NCBI RefSeq assembly: GCF_003628535.1
Contig: NZ_RBCI01000003.1
Coordinates: 248,001-312,000 of the forward strand
Direction: 5' to 3'
Source of the DNA: Flavisolibacter nicotianae
GTDB taxonomy: Bacteria; Bacteroidota; Bacteroidia; Chitinophagales; Chitinophagaceae
DNA: 64,000 bases
Under the pieces are notes generated by a model, which was given only the letters and a program-made list of their open reading frames with translations, made no database searches and was not told the DNA's origin. The position numbers were made by a program, and so were the translations under genes. The number at the start of each line of letters is the position of its first letter. Position 1 is the first letter of the stretch. Below, one piece after another: positions 44,229 through 52,665 of the stretch.

Positions 44229-45518
44229 ATGTACCAGGATCTGATCGAAAAAAAAGAAAAGCTGGCGGTCATCGGACTGGGTTATGTGGGTCTTCCCATT
44301 GCCCTGGAATTTGCCCGTAAAGTGTCCGTTATCGGATTTGATATTAATGAAAAGCGGGTCGAAATGATGCGCCAGGGCATCGACCCGAGTAATGAACTGG
44401 ATAAGAAAGCATTCGACGGATGCGATATCGAGTTTACCACGTCACTCGATGTGTTGCGCCAGGCAAAGTTTTTTGTCGTTGCCGTTCCCACGCCGGTTGA
44501 TGAACACAATGTGCCCGACCTGAAACCGGTGAAAAAAGCGTCGGAAACGATTGGTAAGGTGATTAAAAAAGGCGACTATGTCGTGTTTGAGTCAACCGTA
44601 TATCCGGGTTGTACCGAAGAAGACTGTCTGCCCATTATCGAAAAATTATCCGGGCTGAAAAATGTCGTAGATTTTAAGCTGGGTTATTCGCCGGAACGGA
44701 TCAACCCGGGCGACAAAAAACACACCATTCGCACCGTTATCAAGGTGGTTTCGGGTTGTGATGCGGAATCGCTGGAAGAAATTGCCAAAACCTACGAACT
44801 GGTGGTTGACGCAGGTGTTCACCGTGCGTCGAATATCAAAGTAGCGGAAGCGGCCAAGATCATCGAGAACACGCAGCGTGACCTGAACATCGCCCTGATG
44901 AACGAACTTTCGATCATCTTCGATAAAATGGGGATCAATACATTCGAGGTGCTGGAAGCGGCCGGCACAAAATGGAATTTTCTGAAGTTTTCTCCGGGCC
45001 TGGTGGGTGGTCACTGCATCGGCGTGGACCCTTACTACCTTACCTACAAAGCAAGTGAACTGGGTTTCAATTCCCGTGTGATCCTTGCCGGGCGGTACAT
45101 CAACGACAACATGTCGAACTATGTTGCCCGCAAAGTGGTGCGCCATATTATCAGCAATGTGAGCGACGTGAAGTCTTCGAAAGTGCTGGTGATGGGAGCG
45201 ACGTTCAAAGAAAACGTCAGCGATATCCGGAACTCCAAAGTAGCTGACGTTGTCAAAGAACTTCGTGAGTTTTTTGTGAACGTGGATGTGGTAGACCCGC
45301 ATGCCGACAGCGATGATCTGCAGCACGAATACGGCTTTGGCCTTGCCGCCGAAACGGCCAACGACTACGACGCGGTGATCGTTACAGTTTGCCACGAACC
45401 TTATGCGGACCTCGACGAGAATTATTTTGCTTCCATTACAAAGCCCCACGCCGTAATTGCGGATCTGAAGGGTGTCTATCGTGGAAAAATCAACAAAAGA
45501 AATTACTGGAGCTTTTAA
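44229..45518 (+). CDS. UDP-sugar 6-dehydrogenase of the WbpA/TviB type
   Basis: This 429-residue enzyme is related to UDP-N-acetylglucosamine/galactosamine 6-dehydrogenase. It has the NAD loop IGLGYVGLPIALEFA, the VAVPTPVDEHNVPDL block, the STVYPGCTEEDCLPI block that marks the TviB/WbpA group rather than Ugd, the GYSPERINPGD block and the catalytic Cys263 in GGHCIGVDPYYLTYKA. It is distinct from the Ugd two genes upstream. ATG 44229 is chosen because the in-frame extension to 44034 would overlap the decarboxylase gene and lacks family similarity. It probably forms an N-acetyl-hexosaminuronic acid nucleotide for the same glycan. Confidence 0.9.
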   Translation: MYQDLIEKKEKLAVIGLGYVGLPIALEFARKVSVIGFDINEKRVEMMRQGIDPSNELDKKAFDGCDIEFTTSLDVLRQAKFFVVAVPTPVDEHNVPDLKPVKKASETIGKVIKKGDYVVFESTVYPGCTEEDCLPIIEKLSGLKNVVDFKLGYSPERINPGDKKHTIRTVIKVVSGCDAESLEEIAKTYELVVDAGVHRASNIKVAEAAKIIENTQRDLNIALMNELSIIFDKMGINTFEVLEAAGTKWNFLKFSPGLVGGHCIGVDPYYLTYKASELGFNSRVILAGRYINDNMSNYVARKVVRHIISNVSDVKSSKVLVMGATFKENVSDIRNSKVADVVKELREFFVNVDVVDPHADSDDLQHEYGFGLAAETANDYDAVIVTVCHEPYADLDENYFASITKPHAVIADLKGVYRGKINKRNYWSF

Positions 45519-45521
45519 GCA

Positions 45522-46082
45522 ATGCCATTTCATCAGACGACTATTCCTGACCTCTTGCTGTTCGAGCCAAAGGTCTTTGAGGACAGCAGGGGTTATTTTT
45601 TTGAAGCCTACAACGAACAGCTTTTTCAACAGGAAGGAATTACCATCCGATTTGTGCAGGACAACCAGTCCAAGTCCTCGTATGGTGTCATACGCGGACT
45701 GCACTACCAGTTGCCGCCCTATGCCCAAACGAAACTGATCCGCGTACTGCAGGGCAGCATCATGGATGTTGCTGTCGATATCCGCAAAGGATCGCCAACA
45801 TACGGGCAGGCCTACGTTGTAGAACTATCGGCAGAGAACAGGAAACAGTTGCTGGTGCCGGCCGGTTTCGCACACGGGTTTTCGGTCGTTAGCGAAACGG
45901 CTGTTGTTTTATACAAATGCGACCAATTTTATAACAAAGAAAGTGAAGGGGGCATCCGCTTCGACGATCCATCGCTCAACATTGACTGGCGAATTGAAAA
46001 AGGACAGGAGGTTGTTTCAGAAAAAGATTTGGCGTTGCCCTCTTTCTCTCTTTGTAAGAATACGTTTGAATATTCCCGCTGA
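45522..46082 (+). CDS. rfbC: dTDP-4-dehydrorhamnose 3,5-epimerase
   Basis: This 186-residue cupin-like enzyme performs the double epimerisation in dTDP-L-rhamnose synthesis. Family blocks are DSRGYFFEAYNEQLF, FVQDNQSKSSYGVIRGLHYQ with the catalytic histidine, IRVLQGSIMDVAVDIRKGSP, LVPAGFAHGFSVVSE and YKCDQFYNKESEGGIRFDDP. It begins three bases after the upstream dehydrogenase and overlaps RfbD by one base (TGATG). The first two enzymes of the pathway (RfbA, RfbB) are not in the window and must be encoded elsewhere. Confidence 0.94.
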   Translation: MPFHQTTIPDLLLFEPKVFEDSRGYFFEAYNEQLFQQEGITIRFVQDNQSKSSYGVIRGLHYQLPPYAQTKLIRVLQGSIMDVAVDIRKGSPTYGQAYVVELSAENRKQLLVPAGFAHGFSVVSETAVVLYKCDQFYNKESEGGIRFDDPSLNIDWRIEKGQEVVSEKDLALPSFSLCKNTFEYSR

Positions 46083-46963
46083 TGGCAGTACCGACAATCC
46101 TGGTAACGGGCAGCAATGGCCAGTTGGGCAGCGAGCTGCGAGAACTGGCGCCGTCCTGGCCCCAGTTTAAGTTTTGCTTTTTTTCCCGCAGCGACCTGGC
46201 GATCGAAAACAGTGAAGAAGTGGAGCGGGCCTTTGCACTGCTACGTCCGCAGTATGTCATCAATTGTGCTGCCTACACGGCGGTGGACAGGGCCGAAACC
46301 GAGAAAGAGCAGGCCATGGCGGTCAATGCTATAGCAGTGGGTTTGCTGGCCGAAGCTGCACACCGGTTTGGGGCAAAATTCATTCATGTTTCCACCGATT
46401 ATGTGTTCGATGGGCAAAGCCGTGAACCGCTGACGGAGGAAAGTCCTGTGTCTCCGGTAAATTTTTATGGCGAAAGCAAACTGCGTGGCGAGCAGGAGGC
46501 GTTCAGGCTAAATCCCGACAGCCTCGTAATCCGCACCGCGTGGGTGTATTCGTCTTACGGCAAAAATTTCGTGAAGACAATGCTGCGGCTGATGGCCGAA
46601 AAAGAAAGCATCAGCGTTGTCTCCGACCAATGGGGATCGCCAACCTATGCCGCCGATCTTGCCACTGCGATTCTGCACATTATTGAAAGCAAACTTTGGC
46701 GGCCGGGCATCTATCATTACAGCAATGAAGGCGTGATCAACTGGGCCCAGTTTGCCGAAGAAATTGCCCGTTTGTCACACAGCAACTGCAAGGTAAATTT
46801 CATCACCACCGACCAGTATCCAACACCCGCAAGGCGACCTGCCTACTCGGTGATGGACAAGCATAAAATTGCATCGGTGTACAACGTTCCTATCCGTCCA
46901 TGGAAGGAAAGTTTGCAGGAATGTCTGGCCAAACTTGCTGCCGATCCGGTCGTTTATCCATAG
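46082..46963 (+). CDS. rfbD: dTDP-4-dehydrorhamnose reductase
   Basis: This 293-residue SDR-like enzyme carries out the last step to dTDP-L-rhamnose. The NADP loop is VTGSNGQLGSELRELA; VINCAAYTAVDRAETEKEQA and FIHVSTDYVFDG are family hallmarks, and the Tyr-Lys pair is in VNFYGESKLRGE. The C-terminal part with ARRPAYSVMDKHKI is typical. It is the last gene of the nucleotide-sugar operon and overlaps RfbC by one base. The end product would decorate a polysaccharide that also contains the sugars made by the preceding genes. Confidence 0.94.
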   Translation: MAVPTILVTGSNGQLGSELRELAPSWPQFKFCFFSRSDLAIENSEEVERAFALLRPQYVINCAAYTAVDRAETEKEQAMAVNAIAVGLLAEAAHRFGAKFIHVSTDYVFDGQSREPLTEESPVSPVNFYGESKLRGEQEAFRLNPDSLVIRTAWVYSSYGKNFVKTMLRLMAEKESISVVSDQWGSPTYAADLATAILHIIESKLWRPGIYHYSNEGVINWAQFAEEIARLSHSNCKVNFITTDQYPTPARRPAYSVMDKHKIASVYNVPIRPWKESLQECLAKLAADPVVYP

Positions 46964-47076
46964 CTTGCAAAAGAAAATCCAGCCTTCGGTTAGTGCCGGA
47001 ATAAAGGCATTTGGATGCTTCGTAATGGCCACATCGCGAAAAATCTTTTATTGTCGTAGACGTTATGTTACTGCAT

Positions 47077-47104
47077 AGAAAAATGCCCCGGGAACGGGGC
47101 ATTC
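47077..47104 (-). terminator. Terminator for the minus-strand cytochrome c gene
   Basis: AATGCCCCG and CGGGGCATT form a perfect nine-base stem with a four-base loop. On the minus strand the stem is followed by TTTTT; on the plus strand there is no T-run. Confidence 0.75.
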
Positions 47105-47133
47105 GGATGAAACGAAAACTCAACGAAACAAAT

Positions 47134-47664
47134 TTATACTTTCTCTTTTGCAGATCGCTGGTATTGCTTTAACTGGACAGCAAAAATGAGAACGCCAATT
47201 AACAGGCATACCAGGGCAATGTAACTCAGGAAAAAACCGTAGTTCGCAAAGGTCAAAGGTTTGTACGATGGACGCAGTTGGGATGGACGGGCAAAGGGAG
47301 CTTTTTCGGGGTTGCTGCCCGTCGCTTCCGACTTGATGTATTCAACAATGTTTTTAATGTTATCGGCCGAAAGGTCCGGGTGGTCGGGCATCGGAATGTG
47401 GTTGAACTTATTGAACAACTCCACTGCAGTTGCGTCGCCTTTTTTGATCACAGTTTGCGATGAATGCACAAAGTTCACAATCCAGTCGATCGTACGTCTT
47501 TTGTCCACACCGGCAAGTGCGGGGCCTGTCAGTACTTTGTTGATGTTGTGACAGCCGGCACACCGGGCCGAAAAAATCGTCTTGCCTTCTTCAACGGGTG
47601 GTGCGGCAAAAACTGAACAGGCGAGGAGAACGGCGCTGGCAAAAAAGAGGAACGTTAGTTTCAT
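47134..47664 (-). CDS. Membrane-anchored monoheme cytochrome c
   Basis: This 176-residue protein has an N-terminal hydrophobic segment (MKLTFLFFASAVLLACSVFA) that could be either a lipobox (LLAC) or an ordinary signal. One heme-binding site CAGCH is present (about residues 40-44); the distal ligand is probably the methionine in HIPMPDHPDLS. A C-terminal membrane helix (about 145-165, FFLSYIALVCLLIGVLIFAV) anchors it. ATG 47664 is preferred because it starts the signal segment. It stands downstream of the oxidase operon with its own upstream CRP/FNR-like site, so it is probably an electron carrier for the ba3-type oxidase or the N2O reductase. Confidence 0.85.
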   Translation of the reverse strand: MKLTFLFFASAVLLACSVFAAPPVEEGKTIFSARCAGCHNINKVLTGPALAGVDKRRTIDWIVNFVHSSQTVIKKGDATAVELFNKFNHIPMPDHPDLSADNIKNIVEYIKSEATGSNPEKAPFARPSQLRPSYKPLTFANYGFFLSYIALVCLLIGVLIFAVQLKQYQRSAKEKV

Positions 47665-47737
47665 TGTGTTTTTGTATTGCTTGGGCAAAGATGTTTTTTG
47701 CGAAGCCGAAAAAATCTTACAAACCACAGGTGCGGAG

Positions 47738-47752
47738 ATGATTTTTGTCAGG
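47738..47752 (-). promoter_or_regulatory. CRP/FNR-like site upstream of the cytochrome c gene
   Basis: On the minus strand it reads CCTGACAAAAATCAT, a TGA-N6-TCA dyad. It is centred 81 bases before the cytochrome c start. The same site precedes the oxidase operon at almost the same distance. Confidence 0.55.
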
Positions 47753-47755
47753 GTT

Positions 47756-48367
47756 CTATTCCGCTTTTTGCAAACGGCCAATGTCGCGGATTAAACGCTC
47801 GGTTTCTTTTTCGTCGGTGCCACTGTAATAACCGCGTATGCGCTTTTGCCTGTCCAGCAGAACCAGTTTGTCGCTATGAATAAAATCCTGCGGGCCACCA
47901 TCGCCGTCGGTGGCCACTACGCGGAAGCTTTGCCTGGCCAGTTTGTAAATCTCTTTTTTGTTGCCGGTCAGCAGGAGCCAGTTGCCGGCGATGTTCATGC
48001 GGTTGGCATAGGAATGAAGCTGGCTGGCTGAATCACGTTCGGGATCCACGCTAAAGGAAACCAGCAGCAGGGTTGAATCGTTGCGGTAAGCTGCCTGCAC
48101 GGTTTTGAGGTTTCGCACCATCTTCGGGCAAACCACCGGGCAGTGTGTAAAAAAGAAATTGGCCACAACGATCTTGTTGTCCCAGTCCTTCAGTGTTGCA
48201 GAACGCCCTTGCTGGTTGATCAGCGCATAACTGGTAACGTGGTGGTTTTCTTCAAGCAGAACCGGTAGAGCGGTGTAGCGATCCTGGTACCATTTGACAA
48301 GGGCGTAGACCGTGACCGGTAGAATCACCACGATAGCGATAAAGAGCCAATGACTGTATTTTTTCAT
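47756..48367 (-). CDS. Sco1/SenC-family copper chaperone for cytochrome oxidase
   Basis: This 203-residue membrane-anchored thioredoxin-fold protein inserts copper into the CuA site of oxidase subunit II. An N-terminal helix (about 7-26) anchors it. The copper ligands are the cysteines in FTHCPVVCPKM and the histidine in DFIHSDKLVLLD. SFSVDPERDS is a further family mark. The gene starts two bases after the oxidase subunit I stop and is part of the same operon, which fits its role in assembling the ba3-type enzyme. It could equally help NosZ CuA assembly. Confidence 0.93.
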   Translation of the reverse strand: MKKYSHWLFIAIVVILPVTVYALVKWYQDRYTALPVLLEENHHVTSYALINQQGRSATLKDWDNKIVVANFFFTHCPVVCPKMVRNLKTVQAAYRNDSTLLLVSFSVDPERDSASQLHSYANRMNIAGNWLLLTGNKKEIYKLARQSFRVVATDGDGGPQDFIHSDKLVLLDRQKRIRGYYSGTDEKETERLIRDIGRLQKAE

Positions 48368-48369
48368 TT

Positions 48370-50169
48370 TTATTTTTTCCGGTACGATACAATGGTTTCA
48401 TTGCCGGCTGCAGAGGATGTTGCCGCAGGCGCAGCCTGAACCGGAACCGGGTTATCCGGCGTAAACCGCGGTGCACCGGGGCCGGGGTTGCGGGTGGCGT
48501 CTAAAAAGGCCGGGATATAAGCAACAACCAGGATCACCGCCATCGTTACCAGCCAGGGCTTGAACGTATCGAACAAGGGGATGCGTTTTTCATCGTGAAG
48601 CACCTCGCTTACAGGGAAGTCAAGCTGCCCTTTTTCCGAACGTTTTTTCAGCATCGTTCCAAAGAACACAACAAGAAACAACATGCCGGCAATGAACATG
48701 ATAATACCCCCCATGAGTCCCAGCATCGTCGTCGGCACCCATTCTGGTGTGAACAATTCGTGCGTCGGGTTCAGGTAGGTCATTCCCAGGTTGGTGCGAC
48801 GCGGTTCACCAATCAATCCGCCCCAGGAAAGCCCGGTGGAGAAGATCAGGATACCGACCACCCATACATAAGGGAGAACGACGGCGAGTTTGGGCATGTA
48901 AAGTTGTTTGCCCGAGATTTTGGAATAGAGGTAGAGGCTCATGCCGATGATGCCGAGGAAAACCGGGCCCGCAACCGTCATGTGGAAGTGCCCCGGTATC
49001 CATGCCGAGTTGTGAATGGTGTTGTTCAATTCACTCGATGCATTAACAATACCGGTAAGTCCACCAAAGATGAAAAGAAACAGGCCGCAGATCAGGTAGG
49101 CAAATAAGTAACGGTCGGGGTCGAGGTAGGGAAGCCGGGTAAAAAAACCAAGGAGCCCTTTGGCGCCGCGTTTGCGGCCGGCGTATTCCAGCGAAGCCGC
49201 AATGGTAAACGCCGTGATGAAACTGGGGATCATTACAGCAAACGTCAGGATGCTTTGAAAAAGCTTGACGCCTTTGGTGATGGACGGGTCGGAAAACTGG
49301 TGGTGAACACCCACCGGCACGGAGTAAAGCAGGAAAAGAAAAGCGGCAATGCGTCCGGCCATATCCGAATAGAGCTTTCCGCCGGCGAGCTTCGGCAGGA
49401 AATTATAGTACATCACGTAAGCCGGCAGGAGCCAGAAATACACGAGGGCATGTCCAAAAAACCAAAACAAGGTGCGGGCCAGCGTTACATTCACGGTGGG
49501 ACGGAAGCCCATGGCCCAGGGCAGGATCAGCACCAGCACTTCGTAGGCGACTGCCAGGGTACACACAAACCAGATGATGAAATTCACAAGCGTGCCCACC
49601 ACCGCAAGCGGTGTTTTGGTCTCGGGGTTTTCGCGTTTCCATTCGCGGTAAAGTCTTGCCCAGTCGAAAAGCGGGATCCAGGATCCCACAATGAGAAGCG
49701 CCGTACCCAGGTAAAAAAGAGGGTGGCCTTTCAGCGGCGGGTAAAACGTGTAAAGTACCGAAGCTTTGCCAGCCAGCATGGCCCAGGCGGCCATCAGCGT
49801 GCCCATCGTCATCAGCCAAAAGCTAAGCCAGGTCAGTGTTTTATTGGGCTCGCGCCGCAGGTAAAACGTAATGGTCGCATGGCCGAAGGCCACGGCAAAA
49901 AATGTTGTCAGCACGATGGCATTGATAACGCCGTGCAGCGTGAGGCCCTGGTAGTAATCGAGTTTGAGGAAGGCCTGCTGGTGCAGTACGCCGGCACGGT
50001 AAATGACCTGCATCAGTCCATGGTAAATTCCGATGGAAAGAAGTGCAAGGGGAATCCCCAATTCCCAATAGACAACTTTTCGTAACCAGCCGGAAATCTG
50101 CATCCCGCTAAGCAGCGAAGCCGGTGCTGGCTTTGCCTGGACAGGAAGGGTTTGTGTGTTAGTGTTCAT
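48370..50169 (-). CDS. B-family (ba3-type) cytochrome c oxidase subunit I
   Basis: This 599-residue protein with 13 or so helices holds the low-spin heme, the high-spin heme and CuB, reduces O2 to water and pumps protons. The low-spin heme histidine is His79 (LTLHGVINAIV). CuB ligands are His240 and the pair His289-His290 (VHHQFSDPS), and the cross-linked tyrosine is Tyr244 in GHALVYFWLLPAY. The heme histidines His394 and His396 lie in WIPGHFHMT. The HxxxY spacing and the absence of the A-family GHPEVY motif place it with ba3-type enzymes, which have high oxygen affinity; here Ala replaces the Pro of GHPIVY. The C-terminus carries a Pro/Ala-rich tail. Confidence 0.93.
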   Translation of the reverse strand: MNTNTQTLPVQAKPAPASLLSGMQISGWLRKVVYWELGIPLALLSIGIYHGLMQVIYRAGVLHQQAFLKLDYYQGLTLHGVINAIVLTTFFAVAFGHATITFYLRREPNKTLTWLSFWLMTMGTLMAAWAMLAGKASVLYTFYPPLKGHPLFYLGTALLIVGSWIPLFDWARLYREWKRENPETKTPLAVVGTLVNFIIWFVCTLAVAYEVLVLILPWAMGFRPTVNVTLARTLFWFFGHALVYFWLLPAYVMYYNFLPKLAGGKLYSDMAGRIAAFLFLLYSVPVGVHHQFSDPSITKGVKLFQSILTFAVMIPSFITAFTIAASLEYAGRKRGAKGLLGFFTRLPYLDPDRYLFAYLICGLFLFIFGGLTGIVNASSELNNTIHNSAWIPGHFHMTVAGPVFLGIIGMSLYLYSKISGKQLYMPKLAVVLPYVWVVGILIFSTGLSWGGLIGEPRRTNLGMTYLNPTHELFTPEWVPTTMLGLMGGIIMFIAGMLFLVVFFGTMLKKRSEKGQLDFPVSEVLHDEKRIPLFDTFKPWLVTMAVILVVAYIPAFLDATRNPGPGAPRFTPDNPVPVQAAPAATSSAAGNETIVSYRKK

Positions 50170-50214
50170 GCGAATGCGTTTGTTGTGAATGCGGGTTTGG
50201 ATGGCGAATGCTTA

Positions 50215-50670
50215 CTACCGTGCAGCGGGATCGTTCACGATCACCTCGGCCTGCATGTTCTGGTGTCCCACGCCACAGTACTCGTGACAGGTGATCTTAT
50301 ATACTCCAGGCTTGTCGAATTTGACGGTTTGCTTGTTGATGTTGCCGTATACGGCCATCATGTTCACGTTTTTTTCGGAAATGAAAAAGCCGTGAACGAC
50401 ATCTTTGGAGCTGAGGTAAAAGTCCACATCGCTGCCTACCGGTATATAGACCTGCGCGGGCTGGAACTGCCACATCGAAGCAACCGCAAACACCTGGTAG
50501 GTCTTGTCGTCCAGTTTTGTAACCTTTGGTTCCGTGTAGGCCTTGTCGAACGGGAGGCATTCCGGAAGATCATTGTATTTGCTCCTTGCATACAGCATCG
50601 AAAAAATAAAAACGGCCAGCAAGGCGCCGGTCATCAGCAGAACGCGTTTTTCAAATCGATCGAATTGCAT
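50215..50670 (-). CDS. Cytochrome c oxidase subunit II (CuA) of the ba3 type
   Basis: This 151-residue protein has one N-terminal membrane helix (about 10-28) and a small cupredoxin domain. The binuclear CuA site is complete: the first His in DVVHGFFISEKN, then CHEYCGVGHQNM with two Cys, the bridging Glu, His and Met. It takes electrons from a soluble or lipid-anchored cytochrome c. The single helix and short length are typical of ba3-type subunit II; A-family subunits have two helices. It lies nine bases after the small IIa gene and 45 bases before subunit I. Confidence 0.94.
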   Translation of the reverse strand: MQFDRFEKRVLLMTGALLAVFIFSMLYARSKYNDLPECLPFDKAYTEPKVTKLDDKTYQVFAVASMWQFQPAQVYIPVGSDVDFYLSSKDVVHGFFISEKNVNMMAVYGNINKQTVKFDKPGVYKITCHEYCGVGHQNMQAEVIVNDPAAR

Positions 50671-50679
50671 ACAGCTTAT

Positions 50680-50835
50680 TTACGCTCTTTGAAGCATGAG
50701 GGAATAGATACTGTACCAGATGATGGCGCCGAGGATTACCAGCAGAATAAAAAAAGCGATGGCGCCTTGGGGCTTGAAGGTCCGGTCAAATTCGGAATCG
50801 GTAGATCCGGCAGGAGGAAGGTCTGTTCGTTCCAT
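50680..50835 (-). CDS. Small oxidase subunit IIa-like peptide
   Basis: A 51-residue frame runs from ATG 50835 to TAA, directly before subunit II. The N-terminal half is polar (MERTDLPPAGSTDSEFDRTF) and the C-terminal half is a single membrane helix (GAIAFFILLVILGAIIWYSI). Thermus ba3 oxidase has a one-helix subunit IIa of this kind that supplies the second helix lacking from subunit II. Position, size and topology fit this role; sequence conservation in such peptides is too low to prove it. It would be the first gene of the oxidase operon. Confidence 0.75.
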   Translation of the reverse strand: MERTDLPPAGSTDSEFDRTFKPQGAIAFFILLVILGAIIWYSIYSLMLQRA

Positions 50836-50909
50836 TTTGAATGAGTTTTCGTGCGATCAAAACTATCCTGGTGGAAAGAATAGGATGCTGACGTGCTGAA
50901 TGGAAAATT

Positions 50910-50924
50910 ATGATTTTCGTCAGG
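50910..50924 (-). promoter_or_regulatory. CRP/FNR-like site upstream of the oxidase operon
   Basis: On the minus strand it reads CCTGACGAAAATCAT, centred 82 bases before the IIa start. It differs by one base from the site before the cytochrome c gene at 47.7 kb. Confidence 0.6.
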
Positions 50925-51278
50925 GTTTTAAAATGTTGGGGCATGCGGCGGGTAGGCCTTCTCGGAAGCCCCGCTCAGGGCATTTGCAAACAGCGGTTGA
51001 CTGCAACCTGGTTGTTGTCGGTGTTCGTTTGGCCGTTGCGGAAACCGCTTTTTGTTTAGGCAATATCGTTAGAGACGGGTCGACACCAATTATTGGCAGC
51101 TCTGCTTTTGATATCCTGGAACTCGAACTTCCAAGGGGAAATCGATTGAGGCGTTGCAAGGGATTTGTAGCGGAGGCAATTTCCGTTTCAGTGTCAAATG
51201 GCTGTGATTTTTTTCAGGGCAGGTAGCGATTGTACGCAGGACTGGCAGGCCTTCTCTATTTTTACCGAAAGCACCGTT
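50925..51278. other. Intergenic stretch between divergent units
   Basis: No convincing gene is seen on either strand. It must hold the promoter of the hypothetical gene at 51279; I see no clear -7 element. Confidence 0.4.
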
Positions 51279-51752
51279 ATGAAGGCAGCATCGGCAAGCG
51301 AGATCAAAAAAGAACTGAAGACCCTTGAGCACAAAGACCTCGTGGAGCTTTGCCTGCGCCTGTCCCGCTACAAAAAAGAAAACAAGGAGTTGCTAACCTT
51401 CCTCTTATACGAAGCCGACAATCTTCCCCACTACATTGCAAGCGTAAAAGAAGAACTGGACGAGATCTTTGCCGGCGTCAATACCAGCAGCGTTTTTTTT
51501 GCTAAAAAAACCATTCGCAAAGCCCTGCGCACGGCAAACAAATACATCCGGTATGCCGGCGACAAAACGGTGGAAATTGAAATTTTGCTGCATTTCTGCA
51601 CCGATTTCCAGGGTATGCGGCTCGACTGGAAGCGGAGTTCACTGCTGTCCAGGATTTACGACAACCAGGTGAAAAAGATTGCGGCTGCGATCGAAACCCT
51701 GCACGAAGACCTGCAATACGATTACCGGCGCAGCTTTGACCGCCTGAAATGA
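51279..51752 (+). CDS. Conserved Bacteroidota helical hypothetical protein
   Basis: This 157-residue, all-helical, strongly charged cytoplasmic protein starts with MKAASASEIKKELKTLEHKD, continues VELCLRLSRYKKENKELLTFLLYE and ends DLQYDYRRSFDRLK. ATG 51279 is preferred over an upstream in-frame GTG/ATG because the extra 27 residues have no helical or family character. I know similar proteins from Bacteroidota genomes without assigned function. It has no signal peptide, membrane helix or visible active-site motif. Confidence 0.65.
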   Translation: MKAASASEIKKELKTLEHKDLVELCLRLSRYKKENKELLTFLLYEADNLPHYIASVKEELDEIFAGVNTSSVFFAKKTIRKALRTANKYIRYAGDKTVEIEILLHFCTDFQGMRLDWKRSSLLSRIYDNQVKKIAAAIETLHEDLQYDYRRSFDRLK

Positions 51753-51840
51753 TATGCCTCCGGTTTTTTTCGGCCGAAATGGAGTAACTTTCACATGTGT
51801 CCTTGGCACGTGAATTGGCTTATTCTCCAAAATCACTTGT

Positions 51841-52023
51841 ATGAAAAAAATACTGTTAGGAGCCCTTGTTGCCGCCGCTGTAGCAGGCGTTGTCTGGTAC
51901 CTGTACGACGAAGAAAACTTCAAAGACACGATCGATGACCTGAAAGACAAAGCCGACGGTGCTTTCGGGAAGGTAAAAGACAAGTTTGCCCGGCAGCGGG
52001 AAGAAATGGCAGATTCGCTGTAA
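51841..52023 (+). CDS. Small one-helix YtxH-like protein
   Basis: This 60-residue protein has an N-terminal hydrophobic helix (MKKILLGALVAAAVAGVVWYL) followed by a charged amphipathic helix rich in Asp and Lys (TIDDLKDKADGAFGKVKDKF). That layout matches YtxH-type envelope stress proteins, though at this size the assignment is weak. A TAACTTTC element lies about 45 bases upstream. A strong terminator follows 8 bases after the stop. Confidence 0.6.
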   Translation: MKKILLGALVAAAVAGVVWYLYDEENFKDTIDDLKDKADGAFGKVKDKFARQREEMADSL

Positions 52024-52031
52024 AATGCCTT

Positions 52032-52058
52032 AGGTCTCTGGAAAGAGACCTTTTTTTT
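52032..52058 (+). terminator. Terminator after the YtxH-like gene
   Basis: AGGTCTCT pairs with AGAGACCT around a short GGAA-type loop and is followed by eight T residues. The convergent acetyltransferase ends just beyond. Confidence 0.85.
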
Positions 52059-52064
52059 GCCTTC

Positions 52065-52616
52065 TTATTTCGGCGCCAGCAACGAATAGATCACACTGTC
52101 GAGAAACTGGCCGTTGGAAAAATAGTTTTCTTTAAAATAGGCTTCACGCACAAATCCCGAATGCTCCAAAACACGCATCGATGCTGCATTCCCGGGATTG
52201 ACGTTGGCCTCGACCGAATGTAGATTCATCGTTCCGAATCCATACTGTAAAACGGCCTGTATGGCTTCCTTCATCAGGCCTTTGCCCTGGAGGGAAGGGT
52301 GAAGCAGGTAGCCGATCTCGGCGCGGTAGTGTTCTTTTTGAATCCGCCAAAAGCCGATGGTGCCCATGAGCGGCGAACCTTCTTTGGTGAAAATTCCCCA
52401 CGTAATGGCGTCGTTGTTTTGCAGCATGTCTGTCAGCAGGGCGATATAGGCCAGCGCATCGTCGACGGTTTGCGCCAATGGCCGGTCAATATACCGCATG
52501 ACTTCTTTGTCAGACCGCATGGAGAAAAGAGCCGGTGCGTGTTCAGGCAGCATTTGCTGCAACTGCAGCCGATCGGTTTCCAACAGCGGGAAAGGAGAAA
52601 ACTGGAGTGAAAGCAT
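52065..52616 (-). CDS. GNAT acetyltransferase (RimJ/RimL-like)
   Basis: This 183-residue protein begins at ATG 52616 (MLSLQFSPFPLLETDRLQL); a longer reading would need a TTG start. The core is the RimJ/RimL group: ETDRLQLQQMLPEHAPALF, ITWGIFTKEGSPLMGTIGF, AEIGYLLHPSLQGKGLMKEA with the acetyl-CoA pyrophosphate loop (QGKGL), VEANVNPGNAASMRVLEHSGF and a closing VIYSLLA. Members acetylate N-termini of ribosomal proteins or small amines. The target is not evident here. It is a single-gene unit. Confidence 0.88.
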   Translation of the reverse strand: MLSLQFSPFPLLETDRLQLQQMLPEHAPALFSMRSDKEVMRYIDRPLAQTVDDALAYIALLTDMLQNNDAITWGIFTKEGSPLMGTIGFWRIQKEHYRAEIGYLLHPSLQGKGLMKEAIQAVLQYGFGTMNLHSVEANVNPGNAASMRVLEHSGFVREAYFKENYFSNGQFLDSVIYSLLAPK

Positions 52617-52665
52617 GGGATGGTTTTGCGGGCTAAAGATCAAGGAATTTCTAAAATTTCAAAAA

